Of a stretch of DNA of 64,000 bases, positions 55,546 to 64,000 are shown piece after piece. Source of the stretch: Vibrio splendidus (lineage in GTDB: Bacteria > Pseudomonadota > Gammaproteobacteria > Enterobacterales > Vibrionaceae); NCBI RefSeq assembly GCF_002873455.1, contig NZ_MCUN01000009.1:372001-436000 (forward strand), read 5' to 3'. The stretch's first letter is position 1; every line of letters begins with the position of its first letter. The notes beneath the pieces are model-generated. The model saw nothing but the letters and a program-made list of their open reading frames with translations. It searched no databases and was not told the origin of the DNA. Made by a program: the position numbers and the translations under genes.

Positions 55546-56688
55546 TTAAGCATATTGCTCCACTGTCATCGCCCAGTTTTTCTTCTGCTGTTCAAAATTC
55601 ATTTTGATTTGTTGGTAACGAACCTTAAGTACTGAGTGTTCGTACTTTTTCACAACGTCTTCGCGTTTACTTTCAATTAGCTGCTTTTTGACTTCGTAGT
55701 ATTCGTTCATGTTTGATACAAGCGCATCGAATTCTTGTTGAAGCTTGTCTGCGATTTGTTGCTTGTCAGCACGGTGCATGATTTTTTGCTGCGTGCGCTT
55801 TAATAACATTGATGCTTCGGCTTTTTCAATACGAGCTTGTGGTGTTTTCTTAAGCTTGCTTGCTAAGCCCATTAAAGAAGCACTCTTAATCAACCATTTT
55901 GTTGGATCGTATTGCCACCAGTAGATGCCGTTACGGTAATCGTTCTCAAAGATGTGGTGGAAGTTGTGGTAGCCTTCCCCAAAAGTGAGTACCGCTAGCA
56001 CACCGTTGTCACGCGCTGTGTTTTTGTCGGTAAAAGGTTGGCTACCCCAGATGTGAGCAAGAGAGTTAATGAAGAATGTGGTGTGGTGGTTGAGGACCAA
56101 ACGAACTGCACCCACAATTAACAACATGCCAAGCACGTCACCGTAAATTACACCTAATGCGATTGGAACACCGAAGTTCATCAGCAATGCCAATAAAATG
56201 TAGTACTTGTGCTGCCACATAACAATCTTATCTTTCTTCAGGTCGCGACAATTTTCATAATCTGTGTACATTGCAGTATTGTAATTGCGAATCATCCAGC
56301 CGATGTGCGAATACCAAAAGCCACGCTTTGCTGAGTATGGGTCTTTGTCGTTGTTGTCGACATGCTTGTGGTGCACACGGTGATCAGAAGACCAGTGTAG
56401 CGCGCTGTTTTGTAGAGCAAATGCGCCACCTAATGCAAATAGAAATCTTAGGCTTGAATGCGCTTCAAATGCTTTGTGTGACCATAAGCGGTGATAACCC
56501 GTCGTGATAGACAGGTTGCAGAACGTAAAACAGATCGCTAGCCATATCCAGTGCTCCATACCATAGCCAAAAAAGTAGCCATAAACGGGAGCCGCAACAA
56601 CAGCAAGCAGCATGCTAAAAGAGAACACAAAAATATTGAGCCAGATTAATGGCGGCTTTTTTGTTGATGGTTTATCGGCACTATTCAT
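55546..56688 (-). CDS. Membrane fatty acid desaturase with C-terminal coiled coil
   Basis: The start is ATG 56688, with GGAAA upstream; the longer frame to 56829 would read through the promoter. The 380-residue enzyme has four membrane segments and three histidine boxes, HRLWSH (66-71), HRVHH (103-107) and HNFHH, the pattern of delta-9 acyl-CoA desaturases that use iron and oxygen. The last 101 residues (280-380) are highly charged and Gln/Lys-rich, resembling a coiled coil, which is unusual. A FabR-like operator sits inside the promoter. It makes unsaturated membrane lipids. Confidence 0.9.
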   Translation of the reverse strand: MNSADKPSTKKPPLIWLNIFVFSFSMLLAVVAAPVYGYFFGYGMEHWIWLAICFTFCNLSITTGYHRLWSHKAFEAHSSLRFLFALGGAFALQNSALHWSSDHRVHHKHVDNNDKDPYSAKRGFWYSHIGWMIRNYNTAMYTDYENCRDLKKDKIVMWQHKYYILLALLMNFGVPIALGVIYGDVLGMLLIVGAVRLVLNHHTTFFINSLAHIWGSQPFTDKNTARDNGVLAVLTFGEGYHNFHHIFENDYRNGIYWWQYDPTKWLIKSASLMGLASKLKKTPQARIEKAEASMLLKRTQQKIMHRADKQQIADKLQQEFDALVSNMNEYYEVKKQLIESKREDVVKKYEHSVLKVRYQQIKMNFEQQKKNWAMTVEQYA

Positions 56689-56730
56689 TAGTAAATTTCC
56701 ATTGAGCTTACATCTGTTCGCTAGAATATC

Positions 56731-56775
56731 AGCGTACACGTGTAAGTCAATATTGAAAGTGTAAACGTGTATTAG
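56731..56775. promoter_or_regulatory. FabR-like operators in the desaturase promoter
   Basis: AGCGTACACGTGTAAGT at 56731-56747 closely follows the FabR palindrome (AGCGTACA-N-GTGTACGCT style). It fills the spacer between a minus-strand -35 (TTGACT, 56745-56750) and -10 (TATTCT, 56723-56728). A weaker copy, AGTGTAAACGTGTATT, begins at 56758. Confidence 0.65.
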
Positions 56776-56854
56776 TATGTTTTGCTTAAATATTGTATAA
56801 AGGTAGTGTGAAATGTAGTAGCAAGTCATAAATGGAAGTACTAAGGGCTAATAA

Positions 56855-57400
56855 ATGGAAATTAAGGTAGCTGAATATAAAGATTATGAGCGGATTGCCC
56901 AATTACACGCGGATAGCTGGAAGCTATATTACCGTGGCATTCTTGCTGATGATTACTTAGAAAATGATGTTTTGGAGGACAGATCTGTTATTTGGCAGAC
57001 TCGTTTGATTAATCCTCCTTTCAACCAACATGTTTTATTGCTTGAAGAGGGTGGTTTACTGGTTGGTTTCGTCTGCGCGTTTGGTAATCACAACTTTGAA
57101 CGTGGAACGTTCATTGATGCGTTACATGTAGACAGCAATTATCGTGGTCGAGGTGTAGGTAAACGTCTCTTGTCTGAACTCACTAAATGGTTACAGCAAT
57201 ATTATGCTGATTCGGGGCTTTACCTAGAGGTGATGTCTGAGAACCACCAAGCCATTGCTTTTTATCAGGCGATTGGTGGCAAAGAAGAACTAGAGCAAGT
57301 TTGGAACGCACCATGTGGCAGCCAAGTGAATGAAAAGGTGATTTCTTGGAGTTCTCCCGTTGAACTTGAACAGAAAACAGCGAGCGTTGTGTATTCTTAG
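56855..57400 (+). CDS. GNAT-family N-acetyltransferase
   Basis: This 181-residue protein shows the acetyl-CoA binding motif RGRGVGKRLLSEL near residues 97-109, after FIDALHVDSNY, and ends the fold with EVMSENHQAIAFYQAIGG. The length is typical. It transfers an acetyl group to an unknown amine substrate. It is divergent from the desaturase and has its own terminator. Confidence 0.87.
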   Translation: MEIKVAEYKDYERIAQLHADSWKLYYRGILADDYLENDVLEDRSVIWQTRLINPPFNQHVLLLEEGGLLVGFVCAFGNHNFERGTFIDALHVDSNYRGRGVGKRLLSELTKWLQQYYADSGLYLEVMSENHQAIAFYQAIGGKEELEQVWNAPCGSQVNEKVISWSSPVELEQKTASVVYS

Positions 57401-57441
57401 ACGTTTTTACTGAAGTCACTTTAAAGCCGAAGAACGTAGAT

Positions 57442-57478
57442 AAAAGCCCCTAGCATTCAATTGTTTGGGGCTTTTTTG
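57442..57478 (+). terminator. Terminator of the acetyltransferase gene
   Basis: AAAAGCCCC / GGGGCTTTTTT with a 16-base loop. Confidence 0.85.
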
Positions 57479-57543
57479 ATTAGAGTCGTGGTCGTTTTCG
57501 TGAATAACTTAAAATAACTTTGAATCGCAAAATAGCTGAAACA

Positions 57544-58632
57544 CTAGTCACTCCATGTGATCTTATTTCTACCGCTCTTCTTCGAAATGTAGAGTGCTTG
57601 ATCGGCATCATCGATGAGTTGCTCGACAGAACCAAGAGCCTGTGACGCATGTTTCACACCGATTGAAATCGTTACCTCTAGCCTAAAGTGAGAAGGGGAT
57701 TTTAAAAGGGAATCGACCAATGATTGGATTGAAGCCTCAGTTTCCCCTTGGACCATCACTAAAAACTCTTCACCGCCATATCGAAAGCAGTTACTGCTGG
57801 TCGGTAGCCTTTTTTGAATCTCATCGGCCAGTTCTTTGATCACCATATCGCCCATTTGGTGGCCGTAGGTGTCGTTAATCGATTTGAAATGATCAATATC
57901 TATCATGAGCGATGTAATGGATAGCTGACGATCTATGCTTGGTTCTATCACCTGATGAAGATAAAGACGGTTATAGCAACCCGTTAGCGCATCTTGATAA
58001 GAAAGAGCTTCAAACATATTAGATTGCTTGCGAAGTTGTATTGCTTGTTTACGAAGTTGTTCGGATTGAGTGAAGCGTTTGTGCACTTCGAAATCCCTTC
58101 TTAAGCAAGAAGCTGCAATAAGAATATAAGCTGAAGCGTATACGGAAATGGTTTCTATTTCGTGACTAGGCTCTGCTTGATAAAGCTGAGGGGCAAGGCC
58201 AATGAGATAAGCCAAAAAGATAAACGAAAGCGTAGATATGCTGTACTTAACAGACAGTCTTGAAAACGTGCCGATGTAGATCATTACTAGAATGATGCCA
58301 CCTTGGTAATCGAAATTGTTCAGCTCGATAGCGAGTCGTCCAACATAGAGTAAGAAAATTGAGCAAACAATAAGGAAGGAGCTTTCTACGAGCTCTAAAA
58401 CGGTGGGTTTATTTGTAATGCAGTATCTGGCGACTGCCATCATTATTAAAAACAGTATAATTCGGCAAATGATAGGCGTTAGGCACTCTGTGCCAAAATG
58501 GATGTAGTCGGTAACAATGAAAGCAAAGAATATTGAGATCGGAATGTAGATGAAATTTATGTACGGCAAATAAATTTCATTATCGAAATAGGTTTTAAAT
58601 CTTTGATTCTTGAACCCAGAGTAAGAACGCAT
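57544..58632 (-). CDS. Membrane diguanylate cyclase (GGDEF)
   Basis: I use ATG 58632; an in-frame GTG at 58680 would add 16 residues. The 362-residue protein has about six membrane segments in its first 190 residues, a short coiled-coil linker and a C-terminal GGDEF domain with the intact active site RYGGEEF, DIDHFKSINDTYGHQMGD and LTGCYNRL. It should make cyclic di-GMP, which favours attachment and biofilm. I see no RxxD inhibition site four residues before the active site. Confidence 0.9.
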   Translation of the reverse strand: MRSYSGFKNQRFKTYFDNEIYLPYINFIYIPISIFFAFIVTDYIHFGTECLTPIICRIILFLIMMAVARYCITNKPTVLELVESSFLIVCSIFLLYVGRLAIELNNFDYQGGIILVMIYIGTFSRLSVKYSISTLSFIFLAYLIGLAPQLYQAEPSHEIETISVYASAYILIAASCLRRDFEVHKRFTQSEQLRKQAIQLRKQSNMFEALSYQDALTGCYNRLYLHQVIEPSIDRQLSITSLMIDIDHFKSINDTYGHQMGDMVIKELADEIQKRLPTSSNCFRYGGEEFLVMVQGETEASIQSLVDSLLKSPSHFRLEVTISIGVKHASQALGSVEQLIDDADQALYISKKSGRNKITWSD

Positions 58633-58853
58633 TGAGAAATTAGCCGAGATGGATACACAATAATTTGCGTAGTATGTCACAGTCTTTGGGATTGTAAATG
58701 ACCGTTTCTATAGATTTGTCAGTATGTTAGCTAGATCAACAAACTGCTCGAGAATATATTCACGCTCTATTATCGATAGAACGTGAATATTTTAGAGGCT
58801 GGTGCAAGAGTAATTAACAGAAATTATTGGAGATTAATAAAAACTAATAGCGA

Positions 58854-59789
58854 TTAGCGCTTGTTCTTCAAGTAACGCTTACGGCGTTCTTCTTTCTTCT
58901 TAATCTGCAGCTCAGCTTTCAGTGCAGCAGCTTCTTCAACTTCGACCAACTCTTTGGTGATCATCTCTGGTAGTTCTAGCGTTACTTTACCTAAAGTACC
59001 ATTACGAAGTTCGTGAAGTAGTATTTCCGAACATTTGTGAATGTCTATATGACCACCGGCACGAAGTGCACCGCGTTTACGACCAATCGCTTCCATCAAT
59101 TCGATGTCTGACTCTGGTAGCTCTTCAATTTGGTAGCGTTCTTGCAAAAGATGAGGATACTGTTTAGCTAAATATTCTACCGTATAGAATGCCACTTCAT
59201 CGTATTCCATTGCTGTATCTTTTACAGCACCTGTCGCGGCTAGGCGAAAGCCACTGTGCGGGTTTTCTACTTTAGGCCATAGAATCCCTGGAGTGTCTGA
59301 AAGGATCACGCCATTTTGTAGGTTGATACGTTGTTGGCGACGAGTTACTGCAGGTTGGTTACCCGTTACCGCAATCGTACGTCCAGCTAAGCAGTTGATG
59401 ATGGTCGATTTACCCACGTTCGGGATACCCATAATCATTGTGCGAATGTTCTTGCCCATCTGTTCACGGTGCGGTGCTAATTTACGTACTAGCTCCATAA
59501 CGTGGTTAACTTCTTCTTTAGCGCTGGTGGTAATCGCAATTGCTTTAACGCCTTGCTCTTTCTCGAAGTGCTCAATCCAACGCTCAGTGAGCTCAGGATC
59601 CGCAAGGTCGCGCTTGTTCAGTACTTTTACACAAGGCTTATCGCCGCGCAGTGAAGAGATCATTGGGTTTTCACTACTGAACGGGATACGAGCGTCCAGT
59701 ACTTCGATGATCACATCAACCTGTGGGATAACTTCTTCGATTTCTTTGCGGGCTTTATGCATGTGACCCGGAAACCATTGAATAGACAT
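58854..59789 (-). CDS. RbgA/YlqF ribosome-assembly GTPase
   Basis: The start is ATG 59789 (MSIQWFPGHMHKARKEIEEV), the conserved N-terminus of the family; the longer frame is spurious. The 311-residue protein is a circularly permuted GTPase: G4 NKRD comes before G1 GIPNVGKS and G3 DTPG. The C-terminus is strongly basic (KKKEERRKRYLKNKR). It helps late assembly of the large ribosomal subunit. Few upstream ribosome-site bases are visible. Confidence 0.92.
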   Translation of the reverse strand: MSIQWFPGHMHKARKEIEEVIPQVDVIIEVLDARIPFSSENPMISSLRGDKPCVKVLNKRDLADPELTERWIEHFEKEQGVKAIAITTSAKEEVNHVMELVRKLAPHREQMGKNIRTMIMGIPNVGKSTIINCLAGRTIAVTGNQPAVTRRQQRINLQNGVILSDTPGILWPKVENPHSGFRLAATGAVKDTAMEYDEVAFYTVEYLAKQYPHLLQERYQIEELPESDIELMEAIGRKRGALRAGGHIDIHKCSEILLHELRNGTLGKVTLELPEMITKELVEVEEAAALKAELQIKKKEERRKRYLKNKR

Positions 59790-60006
59790 AGAGATAAACC
59801 TTGATAAATATATTTGCTGCACATTGTAAGGGTTGGATGATACGTGTAAAGGTATATCTATCCCCACCTTCAATGAGTGCTGTGAGTTTGCTTGAAGTAT
59901 AGGCGACTTGGTGATGCTTATTTAGTTGATGATTGACCCAATGGAGGTGGGAGGTGCTAATGTTGTTAAGCATAAGAAGTCGCTCTATATCTCTAACCTT
60001 GATCAT
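59755..60006 (-). CDS. Small open frame upstream of the RbgA gene, uncertain
   Basis: An 83-codon frame begins MIKVRDIERLLMLNNISTSH and contains HQVAYTSSKLTALIEGGDRY. It overlaps the preceding frame by 14 bases and the start of the RbgA gene by 35. The first 60 residues read like protein. I do not recognise it, and it could be part of a decayed gene. Confidence 0.3.
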   Translation of the reverse strand: MIKVRDIERLLMLNNISTSHLHWVNHQLNKHHQVAYTSSKLTALIEGGDRYTFTRIIQPLQCAANIFIKVYLYVYSMVSGSHA

Positions 60007-60391
60007 TGGGCTTTCTGAGTTGTGCTCGTCTCATTTCTGCGTAAGCGCCTTGTCTATCTTCGTTTTGGTAAGCTTTCATCTGGTCATAGAGGTAAATTGA
60101 ATATTGATCAGAAAGTATTATGCAATCAATGCGGCTTGTTTCAGCTGTGGGGCTACGACAGAAAACGTAGCTTGATGACTTCACTTTACCTAGTTCAAGA
60201 TCGGCAAAATCAAAGGCATGTAGACTAGGGGAAAGAGTAAGTAGCAGTAAATCGAAGGATTGGTAAGTCGCGGGATTTTCAGAAGCGATGTTTCTGTGAG
60301 CTAACAGATTCGACTCATGTTTTAGAGGGCAGGATGTTTTTACATTTGGACAAATGTGATTAAACCACAGATGACACGACTTAAACCGCGT
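59993..60391 (-). pseudogene. Long open frame without a canonical start, possible decayed or unusual gene
   Basis: The minus strand is open for 132 codons before the stop at 59993, with no in-frame ATG, GTG or TTG until GTG 60184. The translation looks like real protein: FDLLLLTLSPSLHA resembles the end of a signal peptide, followed by FDFADLELGKVKSSSYVFCR, IDCIILSDQYSIYLYDQMKA and QGAYAEMRRAQLRKPND. A neighbouring frame supplies a basic start (LKIPRLTNPSIYCY) that could have joined it before a frameshift. The remainder of the 734-base gap shows nothing else. Confidence 0.4.
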
Positions 60392-60523
60392 TTATTTGCC
60401 TGACAGTAATTCTATTAGGGACTGAATAATATCAAGCCACCTCTTTGAAGGCTTACACTATAATGCGAACAATTGTGGAAAAGACCAGTAGTTCGTTTTT
60501 TGTATTTATGTTCATAATCTTAA

Positions 60524-61207
60524 CTATATGTCTGGTTGTATAATAGTCTCTAAACTATTGATAAAATTTGCTTTTCTTATCGCTTCTTTTCGATTAGTGA
60601 CATTTATTTTTTTATATATGTTGTATACGTGCGTTTTTACCGTACTTTCTGAAATAAATAGTTCACTTGATATCTCTAAATTTGAATCTCCTCTAACAAC
60701 TCGTTTAAATATTTGAGCCTCTCTTTTCGTAAGGTTAGAGAGTATTACCTGAGACTTGAAAGTAAAAGAGCGCGCATTGGATAAAATATGTGACATTAAC
60801 TTCCTAGGTAGCCATAGGTCGTCATCACATACCGTTTTTAAACAACGTGTAAGGTGTTCAATAGGCGCATCTTGATAAATTATCCCTTTTATATTAAACA
60901 AGTTGAATAGTTGCATTACAGTAATACTCTTTCCGGTAATGTCTGAAGGAACGTCATAGATTACCCATTTATGTGACTCTATTTTTGATAAGATGATGTT
61001 GATATCTTCGATCTTTGCCAAGAGTAAGTAGCTAATGATAACGACATCGAAAGTTTTATGATTACGTGAGCGCTCAATGCTTAAAATAGATTCTCTGCTA
61101 AAAGAAAAATCACTGTATTTCTCTATTTCTCGTTGAATAAACTGGTTGTTAATACCGTTGTCACCTACCAGGAGTATGTGCTTTAAATTATTTTTATTTT
61201 CATACAT
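60524..61207 (-). CDS. LuxR-type transcription regulator next to pilus genes
   Basis: This 227-residue protein has a degenerate receiver-like N-terminus (HILLVGDNGINNQFIQREIE) without the usual acidic pocket. A C-terminal LuxR helix-turn-helix follows (LTKREAQIFKRVVRGDSNLE, ISESTVKTHVYNIYKKINV). It resembles CsgD/VpsT-like regulators in layout. The gene is notably AT-rich. It lies 95 bases past the end of a chaperone-usher operon on the same strand, so it may control pilus genes. Confidence 0.82.
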   Translation of the reverse strand: MYENKNNLKHILLVGDNGINNQFIQREIEKYSDFSFSRESILSIERSRNHKTFDVVIISYLLLAKIEDINIILSKIESHKWVIYDVPSDITGKSITVMQLFNLFNIKGIIYQDAPIEHLTRCLKTVCDDDLWLPRKLMSHILSNARSFTFKSQVILSNLTKREAQIFKRVVRGDSNLEISSELFISESTVKTHVYNIYKKINVTNRKEAIRKANFINSLETIIQPDI

Positions 61208-61301
61208 AATTTACTCCTCAACTGAAAGATCATATTTGATTGTATGATGTTAGATTTTATATAATTGAGTTGCATATCTCATTTTTTATATAATTGCATA
61301 C

Positions 61302-62189
61302 TTATGGTTGTTGCGAAAGTCGGGGTTCAATAGAAATTTGTAATGTATCGTCATATTGTCCCCCTGGTTTGTTCTCTGTTTTTCCTATGACAAAACTCAA
61401 AGGAATGGGTTGACCAATCGTCGCCGAAAGACGTTGAATTCTTGCATCAAGTTGCTCAAGGTTTACTCTGTCGCTATCGAGGGAAAGTTGGTATGGAATA
61501 TCCCATTTGGCCTCATTAGATTCATGACGTAGCATCCCTTGATGGGATGATTCCAACACGATGGTATACGCTGTATTGCTTTGAACCCATAGGTTAGGCG
61601 CCGAACGAATAACCTTGTTTGAATATAATGTCCCTAGATCAAGGTCATAATGTTGTTGGGTTAACCCATAAAAATGAATTTTTGCAGCTGGCGGGACGTT
61701 AACAGATACAGGGAGTGAGCTAGGGCTAATTTCTATTTGTTTGCTATCTGAAGTATAAGATGGCGAGACTTCTAATAACCCTCGATAAGTTCCTGACGCT
61801 AACCATTGTTTGCTCGGGAAACGCATTTGTATCGTTGCCGAAGGTTGACTGTCGGTTAATGATAAGTGCCATTGATTAGCCACTGGCATACCGATCTGCC
61901 CACTCCACTCAAAGTTGAGTTTGTCTTGGTTTGATCCTTTTAACGATCGACTGGTATCGTTAAGTTGTAGAATTAAGCTTAATTTGCAGGGTTCGCCAAT
62001 TATATTCGCATCTATACGGTAAGTATTTATTGTTGCGAACGTTCCTGCGCTGAAAATGTCATATTGCGATTTAGATGAGACGGGTTGAATAGTCAATGCG
62101 CTAGCTTCACACGCCAATGCCGAAGGTACATGGCTTATGGCGATGAGGAACAAGGCTCCCCAAAGAACTTGTTTATTCCACATACACAT
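61302..62189 (-). CDS. Probable pilus tip subunit of a chaperone-usher operon
   Basis: This 295-residue exported protein has a signal peptide (VLWGALFLIAISHVPSALA). It appears to have two domains, with few cysteines (including Cys27 and Cys68 by count from the first Met). The C-terminus PGGQYDDTLQISIEP resembles the final strand of spore-coat-U/pilus subunits, which completes neighbouring domains. It overlaps the usher gene by 17 bases. A gene right after the usher is usually the tip adhesin. I am not sure of the family; a periplasmic chaperone is less likely. Confidence 0.6.
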   Translation of the reverse strand: MCMWNKQVLWGALFLIAISHVPSALACEASALTIQPVSSKSQYDIFSAGTFATINTYRIDANIIGEPCKLSLILQLNDTSRSLKGSNQDKLNFEWSGQIGMPVANQWHLSLTDSQPSATIQMRFPSKQWLASGTYRGLLEVSPSYTSDSKQIEISPSSLPVSVNVPPAAKIHFYGLTQQHYDLDLGTLYSNKVIRSAPNLWVQSNTAYTIVLESSHQGMLRHESNEAKWDIPYQLSLDSDRVNLEQLDARIQRLSATIGQPIPLSFVIGKTENKPGGQYDDTLQISIEPRLSQQP

Positions 62190-64000
62190 CTCCTAGTCTT
62201 ATCAAGTTGTCACTGCGTTCACTGAGGGTAATGATGACTGACTCTTGTTCTTTAGTGTCGAGTACCAACTGGTACTTACCTGGCTTTAATCCAGAGATTG
62301 CAAATATGCCGTTGCGATTGGTAAAGAAGTCAATCGGTAACTGTTTTGTTTTGCCAAGGTAATGTGCTACACCAGCGACAAGTGAAATCGGACTGTTACT
62401 TTGACGATCGAATAGCTTGCCAATAACGGTTAATACGGCATCCGATCCGATCTGTAGTTGGTATCCCCGTTTATAACCAGGCTTGATCCAAAAAGCACCA
62501 TCACCTAAGTCATAACCTGGTGGTAAGTTATCAACCTCGTAACCGATTACTTGGCCATTATAAGCAACAAGGTCAGGAACCATGGCACTTGCATCTCCTT
62601 TAAGGTAAACGCGTGCGTACTCACCATCTTTTGTTGGATCGACAGCTACATCATTCTCTTTCAAGCTTTTGTGTTTGCTGACAATCGCAAATGCTTCGCG
62701 CACCGGTCTGCCGACGGTCACAGATGAACCTGCAAAAGCAAGGGCACTACTTATAGTCACATCAGTACTATGGTTTCGTGTTTCACCACTAATGTCTTCA
62801 AGCCGCGAAGCGTGGGTCGCGTTTAATTCATAACGGTTGGCCGTGTAGTTAATACCTGCATCCATATCGGCATCCGTTTCTTCGTTAGTACTGACACTTG
62901 CAAACGCCGATATTCCCCCTGTATTACCAATGTTATTCTGATAACTGTAATCTAAGGCGGCTTCATTGAGCTCTGTGGTGTAACGACCGACAACACGAGT
63001 TTGTCGACTAAGAGGCCAGCTTATGGTGACTGTAGTGCTGATATCATCATCTTCACTTGCGTTATGCCGATAGTTAACGCGTGCACTCCAGGTGGCGGGA
63101 GTATCAAACAGTCCGTCTGATAAACTTGGGCTGATTAACCAATAATCGTTCTCTTTGTCTATTCCTGAGCGGTAATTGAGCGTCATCGCAGCGCGTAAAG
63201 ACTGACCAAGGTAAATGGAGCTGAATGCAGATACATAATGGGTGGTTAAGTTGATATCGATGTCGGAAGCATCAAACCCTGAAACCCCAGTAAAATTGTT
63301 GGCCAGGTATTCATAACTGACACTTAGTTGTGGGGACAGTGTGTTCGTATTGGAAAACTCTGCATCGAATGCCAATCGGTAAGCGTCGCCAGTACCAAAT
63401 GTAGGGTGTTCGCTACGCGATGCATTGAGTTCAGTGACGCCCCATGTAGAAGCGAACAACGCAGTGGCACCATATTGGTAAAGATCTTCACGGGTTTGAA
63501 AGTTCGTACCCAACGTCAACCAAGGAGCAATACCTACATCTACATAACCATGTAAAATACGCTCATCGGTTAGGTATTCTAGTTGTCCATTTTGTAATTC
63601 AGAAGGCGCTCCATACATGATGCTATATTCAAACTCACCGCTATTGAGCAAGTCGTTACCGGTTGCAATAGAAAACTCGATGCGTTCTTCATTCCCTGAG
63701 CGGTCGGTAATGACGAGTACAACATCATTGCTACCTTGCGCTAGAGGGATATCACTAAGGTTATAGCTACCAGCACCTAGGGTTAATCTTTGGACTGCAA
63801 TCCCATCTATATAGACATCGACATTTGAAGCTCTTTGAAGTGTGAATGATTGATTGGCTCGTGGTCGTGCGTTTCTGGTTGGAATGAGTGTAAAATCTCG
63901 AGTCAAGCCAATACCAAGTATGTCGGTGCTGTCCTGAAAAGATTGACCACTGTTGTACATATCGCCGAGCACAAGTCGTGTGCCTTGTTCTGCAAAGTCA
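62173..64000 (-). CDS. Outer-membrane usher, N-terminus outside window
   Basis: The frame stays open through base 64000 (EQGTRLVLGDMYNSGQSFQD at the edge), so the visible 608 codons lack the N-terminus and the signal peptide. It contains SFTLQRASNVDVYIDGIAVQ, AGSYNLSDIPLAQGSNDVVL and ITDRSGNEERIEF, typical usher sequences before the pore barrel. The C-terminal domain ends KPGKYQLVLDTKEQE. Ushers assemble and export pili across the outer membrane. The chaperone and major subunit genes would lie beyond 64000. Confidence 0.9.
   Translation of the reverse strand, partial: DFAEQGTRLVLGDMYNSGQSFQDSTDILGIGLTRDFTLIPTRNARPRANQSFTLQRASNVDVYIDGIAVQRLTLGAGSYNLSDIPLAQGSNDVVLVITDRSGNEERIEFSIATGNDLLNSGEFEYSIMYGAPSELQNGQLEYLTDERILHGYVDVGIAPWLTLGTNFQTREDLYQYGATALFASTWGVTELNASRSEHPTFGTGDAYRLAFDAEFSNTNTLSPQLSVSYEYLANNFTGVSGFDASDIDINLTTHYVSAFSSIYLGQSLRAAMTLNYRSGIDKENDYWLISPSLSDGLFDTPATWSARVNYRHNASEDDDISTTVTISWPLSRQTRVVGRYTTELNEAALDYSYQNNIGNTGGISAFASVSTNEETDADMDAGINYTANRYELNATHASRLEDISGETRNHSTDVTISSALAFAGSSVTVGRPVREAFAIVSKHKSLKENDVAVDPTKDGEYARVYLKGDASAMVPDLVAYNGQVIGYEVDNLPPGYDLGDGAFWIKPGYKRGYQLQIGSDAVLTVIGKLFDRQSNSPISLVAGVAHYLGKTKQLPIDFFTNRNGIFAISGLKPGKYQLVLDTKEQESVIITLSERSDNLIRLGDVYVE

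Noticed and set aside
59293..59766. 157-codon open frame on the plus strand
   Set aside because: It is antisense to the conserved RbgA GTPase gene, has no ribosome site, and its translation has no recognisable motif.

Overview
The window looks like a 64 kb piece of a marine Vibrio chromosome, probably from the smaller replicon of a V. splendidus-like species. That placement is inference. It rests on gene pairs I know from vibrios: norR next to hmp, a napFDABC cluster facing narQP, a VolA-type lysophospholipase overlapping fadL, and a ToxR/VtrA-like membrane regulator pair. I saw no rRNA, tRNA, CRISPR array, prophage or complete insertion sequence. Most of the DNA is ordinary chromosomal coding sequence on both strands with well-formed intrinsic terminators.

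Layout. 1-3.9 kb: a NemR-like repressor with its CurA-like reductase target, a thiol-disulfide lipoprotein with an FKBP isomerase, an OmpA-like lipoprotein and a glutaredoxin. 4-7.2 kb: nitric oxide defence, norR divergent from hmp, with candidate NorR sites and a sigma-54 promoter between them. 7.3-16 kb: a TDT-family transporter, ClcA, the YeiR zinc GTPase, an RhlE-type helicase, a LysE exporter and the PhoX phosphatase. 16.3-25.1 kb: a YggL-like protein, two spondin-domain proteins followed by a two-component system, an EamA exporter with an Lrp regulator, and several unknown small proteins. 25.3-34.2 kb: periplasmic nitrate respiration (napFDABC plus a 45-residue membrane protein), the NarQ/NarP sensor pair, and DcuC. 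34.7-35.9 kb: a membrane-bound winged-helix regulator overlapping a small membrane partner. 36.3-44.3 kb: VolA-FadL lipid scavenging and an RND efflux pair. 44.4-46.3 kb: a DUF481 outer-membrane protein and an unknown protein. 46.5-54.8 kb: mannosylglycerate use, mngR divergent from mngA-mngB-glycerate kinase-manA. 55-60.4 kb: a small monooxygenase, a membrane desaturase with a FabR-like operator, an acetyltransferase, a diguanylate cyclase, the RbgA/YlqF GTPase, and an unusual long open frame without a normal start codon. 60.5-64 kb: a LuxR-type regulator and the end of a chaperone-usher pilus operon that runs off the window.

How the genes fit together. NorR/Hmp, NapFDABC, NarQP and DcuC form a low-oxygen and nitrogen-oxide block. 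The mng operon encodes a complete route from external mannosylglycerate to fructose 6-phosphate and phosphoglycerate. VolA and FadL would release and import fatty acids, and the nearby desaturase would adjust membrane lipids. The regulatory sites given here come from reading motifs and have not been tested.
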